Part shown: piece after piece, positions 9,901 to 16,586 of the stretch
How positions within the stretch are numbered: the stretch's first letter is position 1
How the letters are laid out: each line of letters starts with the position of its first letter
Assembly: GCF_027924145.1 (NCBI RefSeq)
Contig: NZ_BRVP01000005.1
Span: 62,001-126,000 of the forward strand
DNA: 64,000 bases
Source of the DNA: Neptunitalea chrysea
GTDB lineage: Bacteria > Bacteroidota > Bacteroidia > Flavobacteriales > Flavobacteriaceae
Reading direction: 5' to 3'
The notes under the pieces: generated by a model
Seen by the model: the letters and a program-made list of their open reading frames with translations, nothing else
Database searches by the model: none
Told to the model about the DNA's origin: nothing
Translations under genes and position numbers: made by a program

Positions 9901-10252
9901 TGTCGTCAGTACTGTTTGAGTTTGTTAAAGTGCTTACACATGTGGTAGAGGCGTCATCTATTAGGCCATCTAAAACAATGATTCCTGCGTAGGTGTCGCT
10001 AATATTGGTTAAATCAAAAATAAAGGTTCCATCTATTGATGGAGTAAATGAATACACTACATCATCTCCACTTAAGTAATTAGTAGAGCATGGGCTGTCA
10101 GAATCGACATAAGTGTTGCCGTAATTGGCTGTATTATCGTTAGTTGTGTAGGGTAAGGAAGATATTACAATGGGATTTGAAAAATCATTTCCTTGAGAAA
10201 AACCATACAAACTACAAAGTAATAATAGTAGAATAGTGGTAATTTTCTTCAT
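6926..10252 (-). CDS. Large repetitive exported protein with type IX secretion sorting domain
   Basis: Protein of 1108 residues. Residues 1-20 form a Sec signal peptide ending GFSQ. The body has five related beta-sandwich domains resembling pre-peptidase C-terminal (PPC) domains at about 241-374, 378-503, 604-739, 747-886 and 893-1020. Each has the pattern NDDC..A....V..D.NCG...TANDDVW and most end FDICVGTP. One fibronectin-III-like domain lies at about 507-598. The C-terminal T9SS type A domain (1036-1108) has YYPNPVNGVLNLK and ends KTVKIIKN. The protein should cross the outer membrane and be surface-anchored or released, perhaps as an adhesin. No catalytic domain is seen. It is monocistronic. 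Confidence 0.92.
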   Translation of the reverse strand: MKKITTILLLLLCSLYGFSQGNDFSNPIVISSLPYTTNDNTANYGNTYVDSDSPCSTNYLSGDDVVYSFTPSIDGTFIFDLTNISDTYAGIIVLDGLIDDASTTCVSTLTNSNSTDDMSLHVPLTVGVTYYILISTWADPQSISYTLDVNELSCISAEATAAVVSPDCDDQLYYIDVDVTTLGNATGITDGTTTWPISGTGVTQIGPFATGTYATLNMVHSDALCDYELGTYSYFCPAMNDDCSDAIEITVNSDFNCGSTVSGTTVGATESAQDNSNAAGTANDDVWFYFTATNTEHRISLNNVTYVGGTYTSTDMVMAVYDGTTGCSSLTYFDDSDPDILDLTGLTVGNMYYVRVYSYYSDEQYNTFDICVGTPPVNNSCAGAESITIGTYGNCNSLLFDTNNASDSGVIGSCELYDYTENDLWFTFTTNATAGVTFEVISGTVSNLKAAIYDSCGGSEVYCQSNFTSGENVITVLQPNTTYLLQVWTDDYSAEAYEVCITDLPACPAPSYLGIDTITSTTAMLEWTENGSSLNWDIEWGTTGFTPTGTPNINDTADNPYLLEGLSASTDYDFYVRADCGMNDTDTSIWLGPYSFNTLAPPPSNDECDNPTALTVNADLECGVTTTGTTTAATTSAQDATDVSGTANDDVWFSFEATATNHLITLSNVTNVDGGWTTDMGMALYDATGGCNALTFLATSDPNQLYVGSLTIGDTYLVRVYSWYDGSNYIDFDICVGTPNNTTTQPNDDCDNAIALTVNADLNCGVTTAGSIEGATPSAQEDIITGIPNTDVWYSFVATTTSHKVSLSNVADVSGGATNINSSTSMGMAVYDTTGGCSALTLINDSDTDTLDVFGLTAGNTYYVRVYGWTTGIQYTTFDICVGTPPPPPANDECSGAISLTVENNISSLADATQISGTIISATDSGITAQAGTANDDVWYSFVATTNNITIDVTDDFDGVIEVFSGSCGSLTSIDYSDYSFSTYYPRIDRDDYVIGETYYIRVYYYYDDTPSSTDFTIAVWSPDALSNETFDNTGFTYYPNPVNGVLNLKANETIQNVAVYNLVGQQVLTITPEASTYEVNMSNLVTGTYFVNVTIGDKTKTVKIIKN
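7595..8443 (-). repeat. Two tandem, near-duplicate coding repeats inside the T9SS-substrate gene
   Basis: Residues about 604-739 (bases 8036-8443) and 747-886 (bases 7595-8014) align almost end to end. They share TALTVNADL/IALTVNADL, CGVTT, VWFSF/VWYSF, the GMA-YD motif, TYxVRVY and FDICVGTP. A third copy (residues 241-374, bases 9131-9532) is slightly more diverged. The similarity is also visible in the DNA, suggesting internal duplication. Confidence 0.7.
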
Positions 10253-10479
10253 TTTTTTGTTAAATTAATAATTATAAGCGCGCAAGTTAACTAAATTATA
10301 ACATTTTGATCTGTTAAAATTATAAATTTAACAGAATGTGATTTCTGTAAAATGTTCAAACGTTACCATTAAAAGTAGCTATTCTTTAAGTAGACTATAA
10401 AATATGTGAAGAGTACAATGAGGTGTTTTTATATACCTAAACATAATTTAAATGTAATTGGTAAAACCTCATGGAGTGT

Positions 10480-10511
10480 AAAATAAAAAGGTGGCTTGTA
10501 TAAACCACCTT
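10480..10511 (-). terminator. Terminator of the conserved gene at 10535-11992
   Basis: Stem AAGGTGG (10488-10494) with CCACCTT (10505-10511), followed on the minus strand by a T-rich tract (10480-10488). It lies about 25 bases past the stop codon. Confidence 0.8.
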
Positions 10512-10534
10512 CATATTTTTATGTTATAAGTTTT

Positions 10535-11992
10535 TTAAAGTGTTTGTTCAGTTTTATTTTTTTTAGAAGACCAACCAAATAATCCTTTCTCCATAATTAA
10601 ATCGGCAATACCTTCTGGTAACATATCTTGCCAATCATTTGTACCTTCTTCAATTTTGCTAAGCACAGATCTAGAGAATATATCAAGACCCTTTAAATCA
10701 TAGTTTGTAATGTCAACTACCTTTCCGTTAAATTTAAAGAACTTATAAAGTTCTTTCATTCTTGGATGCACTTTAAGGCTATCGCTATCTATAATTTGCC
10801 CCGTATGTGGATCTTTCATAGGGTGTAGATACACTTTAAGGTCTCTGTAGAATAATTTACCAAATGCTTCTAATATTCCACCGCTTAAATGTCTATAATA
10901 GTTTTCATCAAAAATTTCAACCAAATTGTTAACCCCCATTGCTAATCCCATGCGAGCTTTGGTATAGTTAGAGAAATATTCAACAACTCTATAGTATTCT
11001 TTAAAGTTAGAAATCATTACCGTTTGTCCTAAAGAGCATAGTAAATCAGCTCTATCTATAAAGTCTACTTCGTCGATTTCTCCTAATGATTTAAGATTCG
11101 ATAAAGTAATTTCAAAAATAACTTCTGTTTTATCTCTATCTACTTTGTTTTCAGAAAGAAACATTTCGTATGATTCTTTATACATACTCATATTAACCTT
11201 GGTAACAGGTCTAAAACTACCTCTTAAAGCAAGTACGTTTTTTTTGTAGAGTAGTGCGGCAGCTAATACATTGTTTCCATTTTTATCAAACATTACCGCT
11301 TCTGTCATACCGTTTTTCACTAATTGCAAGCTCATTAAACGGTTATCTACATCTTTAAAACGAGGCCCTGAGAAATTAATGGTATCAATTTCAATGGTAT
11401 CTCTTTCAAGATGATCGTACAAATATTTTAAAAGCTTCTTTGGTTTATTATGTTTGTAAAATGCACCATAGATAAGGTTTACTCCTAGTTTACCTAACGT
11501 TTCTTGTTGTAATCTTGCTTCTGTTTGGTGAAAACGTATGTGTAGAATTATTTCATTATAATCTTCAGACGGGTCTACTTGAAAACGAATACCAACCCAT
11601 CCATGACCTTTATACTTTTTAGCAAAATCGATTGTAGTAACCGTATTAGCATACGAAAAGAAAAGCTTTTCAGGATATTTACCACGTAAACGTTCTTCCA
11701 TTAATCGCATCTCATGACTAAGCATTTTTTTTAGACGCGGTTCCGTTACATAACGGCCATCATTTTCTGCTCCATAAATAGCATCACTAAAATCTTTGTC
11801 GTAAGCACTCATTGCTTTGGCAATGGTTCCTGAAGCACCACCTGCTCTAAAAAAGTTTCGAACGGTTTCCTGACCCGCACCAATCTCAGCAAAAGTACCG
11901 TAGATATCTTTGTTTAAATTAATACGTAAAGACTTAGCTTTTATCGAAGGAATGTTCTCTATCTCTTTATCTCCTTTAAGTATAATAGCCAT
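10535..11992 (-). CDS. Conserved cytoplasmic protein of unknown function (about 485 residues)
   Basis: I recognise this as a strongly conserved bacterial protein, but see no domain that names its function. It has no signal peptide and no membrane segment. Conserved-looking blocks are the start MAIILKGDKEIENIPSIKAK, then YGTFAEIGAGQE, FFRAGGASGTIAKAMSAYDK, a central acidic/basic region, and the near-terminal DMLPEGIADLIMEKGLFGW. As I recall, relatives carry conflicting database names (nicotinate-nucleotide adenylyltransferase, TonB-dependent receptor); neither is supported by motifs here. A longer frame begins at TTG 12016, but that codon lies inside a TAACTTTG promoter core (12014-12021). I therefore prefer ATG 11992. 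The gene diverges from the hydrolase gene. Confidence 0.85.
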   Translation of the reverse strand: MAIILKGDKEIENIPSIKAKSLRINLNKDIYGTFAEIGAGQETVRNFFRAGGASGTIAKAMSAYDKDFSDAIYGAENDGRYVTEPRLKKMLSHEMRLMEERLRGKYPEKLFFSYANTVTTIDFAKKYKGHGWVGIRFQVDPSEDYNEIILHIRFHQTEARLQQETLGKLGVNLIYGAFYKHNKPKKLLKYLYDHLERDTIEIDTINFSGPRFKDVDNRLMSLQLVKNGMTEAVMFDKNGNNVLAAALLYKKNVLALRGSFRPVTKVNMSMYKESYEMFLSENKVDRDKTEVIFEITLSNLKSLGEIDEVDFIDRADLLCSLGQTVMISNFKEYYRVVEYFSNYTKARMGLAMGVNNLVEIFDENYYRHLSGGILEAFGKLFYRDLKVYLHPMKDPHTGQIIDSDSLKVHPRMKELYKFFKFNGKVVDITNYDLKGLDIFSRSVLSKIEEGTNDWQDMLPEGIADLIMEKGLFGWSSKKNKTEQTL

Positions 11993-12013
11993 TTTTATTT
12001 GTTGTGGTTTTGA

Positions 12014-12021
12014 CAAAGTTA
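12014..12021 (-). promoter_or_regulatory. Promoter -7 element of the conserved gene
   Basis: TAACTTTG on the minus strand, matching TAnnTTTG, 21 bases before ATG 11992. It overlaps the alternative TTG start and so argues against it. Confidence 0.5.
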
Positions 12022-12054
12022 AAAAGTTTCATCATGTTTTCATTAAAAAACTCA

Positions 12055-12062
12055 TAAATTTG
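12055..12062 (+). promoter_or_regulatory. Promoter -7 element of the MBL-fold hydrolase gene
   Basis: TAAATTTG matches TAnnTTTG and ends 15 bases before ATG 12078. With the minus-strand core at 12014-12021 it makes a compact divergent promoter region. Confidence 0.5.
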
Positions 12063-12077
12063 AATAAAATTAGCAAT

Positions 12078-12839
12078 ATGCAAGTTACATTTCTTGGAAC
12101 CGGTACTTCACAAGGTATTCCAATAATTGGGAGTAAACATCCTGTATGTTTAAGCACAGATAGTAGAGATAAAAGATTACGTGTTTCGGTCTTAATAGAA
12201 TGGGATGATTACACGTATGTAATTGATTGTGGTCCAGATTTTAGAATGCAAATGCTAACTAATAATATAAGTAAAATAGACGGTATTTTATTTACGCATG
12301 AACATGCAGATCATACCGCTGGATTGGATGATATAAGACCATTTTTTTTTAGACAAGGAGATATTCCTATATATGCACACCAGCGTGTTTTAGAGCAGTT
12401 AAAAGTTAGATTTGCTTATATTTTTGCAACCGAAGACAGGTATCCTGGTGCTCCTGCAGTAAAAGAATTTGAGGTGAAAAATGAAGCTTTTAAATTGGGG
12501 AATACATATGTGACTCCTATAAATGTGTATCATAACAGATTGCAGGTATTTGGGTTTCGTTTTTTTGATTTTGCGTATTTAACAGATGTCAAAACTATTG
12601 AAGAGGAAGAGATGCAAAAATTACAAGGTTTAAAAGTGTTGGTGGTGAATGCTTTACGTATAAAATCTCATCATTCTCATTTTAATCTTGAAGAAGCCCT
12701 TGAATTTGTGGCTAAGGTAAAACCTGAGAAAACATATTTCACGCATATAAGTCATTTGTTAGGTTTTCATGAAGAAGTAGAAAAAAGTCTTCCGGATAAC
12801 GTATTTTTGGCGTACGATAATTTAAAAATATCTATTTAA
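12078..12839 (+). CDS. MBL-fold metallo-hydrolase (PhnP / RNase Z-like)
   Basis: Cytoplasmic metallo-beta-lactamase-fold hydrolase of 253 residues. It opens QVTFLGTGTSQGIP and has the metal-binding motif FTHEHADHTAGLDDIRPF, a further Asp in AYLTDVKTI, and late histidines in THISHLLGFHEEVE. The family resembles PhnP phosphodiesterases and RNase Z, but the substrate is not evident. A longer open frame starts upstream at 11910 inside the divergent gene. The ATG at 12078 fits because family homology starts exactly there and a promoter core lies just before it. The coiled-coil protein gene follows after 12 bases. Confidence 0.9.
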   Translation: MQVTFLGTGTSQGIPIIGSKHPVCLSTDSRDKRLRVSVLIEWDDYTYVIDCGPDFRMQMLTNNISKIDGILFTHEHADHTAGLDDIRPFFFRQGDIPIYAHQRVLEQLKVRFAYIFATEDRYPGAPAVKEFEVKNEAFKLGNTYVTPINVYHNRLQVFGFRFFDFAYLTDVKTIEEEEMQKLQGLKVLVVNALRIKSHHSHFNLEEALEFVAKVKPEKTYFTHISHLLGFHEEVEKSLPDNVFLAYDNLKISI

Positions 12840-12851
12840 CTCCGTAATTGT

Positions 12852-13358
12852 ATGAAAAAGCAAATTTTTCAGTTGCTATTCATATTCGCTATTTTGTTAA
12901 TTATTTTTCAGTTTGTAAGTGCTTCTAAGGCTTATAAAGAAACGAGTAATGTAATTAATGAGTTGAGAATTAAGAATAGAAAACTTAAAGATGAAACCAA
13001 AAAATTAAGTGATTCATTAAAAAATAACCTTATTAAGTTTTCAGATGTAGCCTATTTTACCTTAAAAAATGATAATCAAGCTCTAGATTATTTTAAGGAT
13101 TCTGATATAGGTGACGTTTCAAAGTATGTGACACAAAAATTGTTGGAAACCAATTCTATTAAAGAGAACCCGTTAATTCCTTCTTCTGAGTTAATAGAAG
13201 GATTAAAAATTAACAAGGTAAATGTGATTAACCATAAATGGATTGTTTGCGATTTTACGAATGGTGAATATTGGGGGCAACTATTTTTAGAGTATACACT
13301 TAAAAAGGATAAAACCATATTTTTTGTAACAATATCTGATGTTGTTATATACAAATAA
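12852..13358 (+). CDS. Membrane-anchored coiled-coil protein of unknown function
   Basis: I do not recognise this 168-residue protein. A hydrophobic stretch (about 5-24) forms an uncleaved anchor or signal peptide. A charged heptad-like coiled coil (about 33-62, ELRIKNRKLKDETKKLSDSL) follows, then a mixed alpha/beta C-terminal domain with NHKWIVCDFTNGEYWGQLFL. The C-terminal part would lie in the periplasm. It is probably cotranscribed with the upstream hydrolase (12-base gap) and the downstream TerC gene (40-base gap). Nothing further about its role can be read from the sequence. Confidence 0.75.
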   Translation: MKKQIFQLLFIFAILLIIFQFVSASKAYKETSNVINELRIKNRKLKDETKKLSDSLKNNLIKFSDVAYFTLKNDNQALDYFKDSDIGDVSKYVTQKLLETNSIKENPLIPSSELIEGLKINKVNVINHKWIVCDFTNGEYWGQLFLEYTLKKDKTIFFVTISDVVIYK

Positions 13359-13398
13359 ATAAGGTTCTCATATCTCATTTTGAGAGTAAATAGATTGT

Positions 13399-14358
13399 AT
13401 GATAGTTTGGATTGTTTTTATAGCGCTGATCTTAGTTTTTTTAGCGTTAGATTTGGGTGTGTTTAATAAAAACGCACATGTTGTTTCTAATAAAGAAGCC
13501 GCATTATGGACAGTTGTGTGGGTTTCTGTAGCGTTATTATTTTCTTTAGGGATATTTTTTATCTATAAGTATGAACTGATAAAGAATGTTGAAGGATTGT
13601 CTGCCTCAAGGGCAATGATTAAGTATATTACGGGATATCTAATTGAATTATCTCTTAGTGTAGATAATATCTTTATAATTGCAGTAATCTTTTCGTCTTT
13701 TAAAGTTCCTCATAAATATCAACATAGAGTTTTGTTTTGGGGTATTATAGGAGCCATATTATTTAGGGCTAGTATGATATTATTTGGGGTAACGTTAATT
13801 AATAAGTTTGAATGGTTAACCTATATTTTTGGAGGCTTCTTGTTATATACGGCCATAAAGATGTTGTTTGCTAAAGAAGAAGAAAGCTATAATCCCAAAA
13901 AATCTTTAATTTACAAATGGATTCAAAAGATAATTCCGGTTAGTGATTCGATTGATGGGGAACACTTTTTTATTCATAAAGATCATAAACGAATAGCAAC
14001 TCCTTTATTTATAGCTCTTATTGTAATAGAGTTTACCGATATCTTATTTGCTTTAGACAGTATACCGGCTATTTTAGGTATTACCAGAGATTCATTTTTA
14101 GTGTTTAGCTCTAATATTATGGCTATATTAGGATTACGATCAATGTATTTCTTTTTGGCTAATATGCTCAATAAGTTCAAGAAACTTCACTATAGTTTAG
14201 TGGTGATTCTCTCTTTTGTTGGAGTTAAATTGATTTTAGCAGGTTTTGAAATCGAATTTAAAGAATGGGTTTCACTAACTGTTATTGGAGTCTCTTTATT
14301 AGGAGGTGTATTATTATCGATATTCACAACATCCAATGAAAAACCATCGAGTATGTAA
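13399..14358 (+). CDS. TerC/Alx family integral membrane metal-homeostasis protein
   Basis: Polytopic inner-membrane protein of 319 residues with about eight or nine hydrophobic segments. The family signature is visible as ALDLGVFNKNAH near the N-terminus, ELSLSVDNIFIIAVIF (about 81-96) and IEFTDILFALDSIPAIL (about 212-228). The acidic residues within these membrane segments are thought to bind a metal. Members act in manganese export or tellurite resistance. The specific ion is inference here. The gene converges on the esterase gene with only 4 bases between the stops and no obvious terminator. Confidence 0.92.
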   Translation: MIVWIVFIALILVFLALDLGVFNKNAHVVSNKEAALWTVVWVSVALLFSLGIFFIYKYELIKNVEGLSASRAMIKYITGYLIELSLSVDNIFIIAVIFSSFKVPHKYQHRVLFWGIIGAILFRASMILFGVTLINKFEWLTYIFGGFLLYTAIKMLFAKEEESYNPKKSLIYKWIQKIIPVSDSIDGEHFFIHKDHKRIATPLFIALIVIEFTDILFALDSIPAILGITRDSFLVFSSNIMAILGLRSMYFFLANMLNKFKKLHYSLVVILSFVGVKLILAGFEIEFKEWVSLTVIGVSLLGGVLLSIFTTSNEKPSSM

Positions 14359-14362
14359 ATAA

Positions 14363-15019
14363 TTATATTTTATTGGCAAGCCAATTTTTGAAAGAATAAA
14401 AATTTTGTGGTGCCACACCATGACCTACAGGGTATTCTTCAAAAACATAATTGATATTTAAAGCGTCTAAAACTTTTTTAGAATCTCTTGCCCATTCAAT
14501 AGGTAATACTTGGTCTACGGTACCATGTGATACATAAAAGTTTAAGTTTTTATGGTCTAAACTTTGGTAATCTTCTTGTAAGATATCTTTGTTAATATAA
14601 CCACTTAGCGCAATTACGTTTTTTACCTTTTCAGGGTAGGATAGAGCTACAGCATAACTAAGTATAGTACCTTGACTAAAGCCTAGTAAGGTCACATTAT
14701 CTTTAGTAAGGTTGTAATATTCACAAGCTTCTGTAATAAAGTTAGCCATTAAATCTCTTGAAGCTCTTGCTTGGTTATCATCACTCCATTTAGCCCCATT
14801 AGCATCAAATTCAATCGCATACCAAGCATAACCATAAGGAGGTAGCTGATATGGAGCCTGAACAGATATAACAAAAATATCCTCAGGTAATTCTGAAGCA
14901 AATGAGAATAAATCTTCCTCATTACTCCCATAACCATGAAACATGAATAAAACAGGTGTTTCATTAGTTATGGTGTTAGAAGGTCTTGTAATATGATGTA
15001 ATGATAATGAATTGCTCAT
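14363..15019 (-). CDS. Alpha/beta hydrolase, phospholipase/carboxylesterase family
   Basis: Cytoplasmic serine hydrolase of 218 residues with the normal family length. The oxyanion segment is LFMFHGYGSNEEDLF, the nucleophile elbow LLGFSQGTILSYA, the Asp lies in SHGTVDQVLP, and the catalytic His in PVGHGV. The family cleaves short-chain or acyl-protein esters; the natural substrate is unknown. It is the last gene of the BatA operon, 5 bases after the DUF4870 gene. No signal peptide is present. Confidence 0.93.
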   Translation of the reverse strand: MSNSLSLHHITRPSNTITNETPVLFMFHGYGSNEEDLFSFASELPEDIFVISVQAPYQLPPYGYAWYAIEFDANGAKWSDDNQARASRDLMANFITEACEYYNLTKDNVTLLGFSQGTILSYAVALSYPEKVKNVIALSGYINKDILQEDYQSLDHKNLNFYVSHGTVDQVLPIEWARDSKKVLDALNINYVFEEYPVGHGVAPQNFYSFKNWLANKI

Positions 15020-15024
15020 TTAAT

Positions 15025-15333
15025 TTATTTTACAGCGTGGAACCATTTTTGAAAATACTTACCAATAATTGGTATGGGCTCTTGTTTGTATTGTATAGCG
15101 CTTATTAGCCCAAGTAGCCAACATATAAAAGAAACCACCCAAAATCCTAAGCTCATAATTATATATAATTCTGCAATAACATTACAAATAATAAAAAGAA
15201 TAAATAATCCTAACATTTGTCTGATGTGAAAATATACATATTCACTTTTCTTTTCATCATTCATAAAAAAAGCAAGAATGGTACCTACAAAAGTAATATA
15301 TGCTAATATTCCTAGATTCTTTTCATTATCCAT
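15025..15333 (-). CDS. DUF4870-type small membrane protein
   Basis: Protein of 102 residues with three hydrophobic segments (about 8-23, 42-60, 64-82) and the family pattern of a charged turn YVYFHIRQML before the second membrane segment. The DUF4870 family is related to Tic20-like membrane proteins, and database entries often call it an import component, without functional proof. It starts 2 bases after the dihydroorotase-like stop and precedes the esterase by 5 bases, so it is in the middle of the operon. Confidence 0.8.
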   Translation of the reverse strand: MDNEKNLGILAYITFVGTILAFFMNDEKKSEYVYFHIRQMLGLFILFIICNVIAELYIIMSLGFWVVSFICWLLGLISAIQYKQEPIPIIGKYFQKWFHAVK

Positions 15334-15335
15334 TG

Positions 15336-16586
15336 TTACTCTATAATTAATTGCGATTTATTGTATATGCCATATACATCTCCTAAAAGTTTGCTACCTA
15401 TAAAAGCGCTGTTTTTAGAGGAAGATAAAATATCACTTTCTTTAAAAGTGTACTCCTTTATAGGGTTAAAGAGAGTGATTTCGGCAGTGGAGTTAACATC
15501 AATTGAATTTGTGGTTAATCCAAATCTTTCTTTTCCTTTTAATAATAGTTCTATGGCCTTATCGATTCCAAACAATGTATTCAAGGCACCAAAAGCACTT
15601 TCTAGTCCAATAGTGCCATATTCAGCTAAATCGAACTCCAATTTCTTATTTTCAATAACTATAGGAGTGTGATCTGTAGTAACCATATCAATGGTACCGT
15701 CTAAGATACCTTCTTTTAAAGCGTCAATGTCTTTTAATGTTCTTAATGGAGGGAGTACCTTAAAGTTACTATCAAACCCTTCTAATACATCATCAGAAAA
15801 GAAAAGGTTGTGGATGGCTACACTAGAAGTTACATTTAGTCCTTTTGCTTTTGCCGTTCTAATAAGATCAACCGATGCAGCTGTTGAAATAGTTGGTATG
15901 TGTAGTTTACCTTCTGTATATTCTAATATATATAAATCACGAGCAACCTGTAAAGATTCCGCTAGGGCTGGTATTCCTTTAAGTCCTAGTCTGGTTCCTA
16001 CCACTTCTTCATTAACAACACCTTTGCCGGCAATTTTTTTCTCATTAGCAAAAGATATTATAAGACTATCAAAATTTTGAGCGTATTGTAAAGCAATTTT
16101 TAGCAGGTTAGGATTGCTAACCGGTGTTTTAAAGTCACCAAAAGCAACGGCTCCTTCAGAAGCCATATCGTAAAGTTCTGCCAAATCTATACTTTCACTT
16201 TTCATTGTTAATGCTCCAATAGGATGTACATTAACAGCACTTTCTTTTGTGCGAGCATTAATAAAAGTAATAGCAGATTTGTTATCAATTACTGGCTTAG
16301 CTTTAGGATTTAATAGGATAGAAGTAAAACCACTTTTAGCGGTTGTGTGTATACCGTTGGCAATAGTTTCACATTCTTCTAATCCGGGTTCTCCAAAACA
16401 TACACTACTATCAAACCAGCCTTTAGATATATGCAAATTAGGCAATTCAATTACCTGTGCATTGCTGTCTGTTATCGTGTCTTCAATTTTAGAAAAAATG
16501 CCGTTCTCAATTAAAATATCTTTTTGTTGATGGTGGTATTTACCGGTAGGATCTATTATAGTAGCTGACTTTAAAAGCGTTTTCAT
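15336..16586 (-). CDS. Dihydroorotase-like amidohydrolase lacking metal ligands (probable pseudo-enzyme)
   Basis: Protein of 416 residues with the fold of type I dihydroorotases, the pyrimidine-pathway enzymes that close carbamoyl aspartate to dihydroorotate. The usual DxHxHxREPG motif reads FDSSVCFGEPG (58-68): both metal-binding histidines and the substrate Arg are gone. The next metal His region reads ISFANEKK (177-184), the HxxH region reads LHIPTIST (228-235), and only Asp305 of TDHTP is kept. An active zinc site is unlikely. Such homologues can be structural partners of aspartate carbamoyltransferase, but no pyrB is in view. Its start overlaps the BatA stop by 4 bases (ATGA), and I would not call it pyrC without testing. 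Confidence 0.88.
   Translation of the reverse strand: MKTLLKSATIIDPTGKYHHQQKDILIENGIFSKIEDTITDSNAQVIELPNLHISKGWFDSSVCFGEPGLEECETIANGIHTTAKSGFTSILLNPKAKPVIDNKSAITFINARTKESAVNVHPIGALTMKSESIDLAELYDMASEGAVAFGDFKTPVSNPNLLKIALQYAQNFDSLIISFANEKKIAGKGVVNEEVVGTRLGLKGIPALAESLQVARDLYILEYTEGKLHIPTISTAASVDLIRTAKAKGLNVTSSVAIHNLFFSDDVLEGFDSNFKVLPPLRTLKDIDALKEGILDGTIDMVTTDHTPIVIENKKLEFDLAEYGTIGLESAFGALNTLFGIDKAIELLLKGKERFGLTTNSIDVNSTAEITLFNPIKEYTFKESDILSSSKNSAFIGSKLLGDVYGIYNKSQLIIE

Noticed and set aside
11993-12016. TTG start for the 485-residue protein
   Set aside because: The TTG is part of the TAACTTTG promoter core; ATG 11992 fits better.
11910-12077. N-terminal extension of the MBL-fold hydrolase
   Set aside because: It runs antisense inside the divergent gene, adds a non-homologous basic/hydrophobic stretch, and the promoter core at 12055-12062 lies within it.
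13372-13385. Small hairpin TCTCA/TGAGA before terC
   Set aside because: Only 5 bp, with no T tract, inside what seems one operon.
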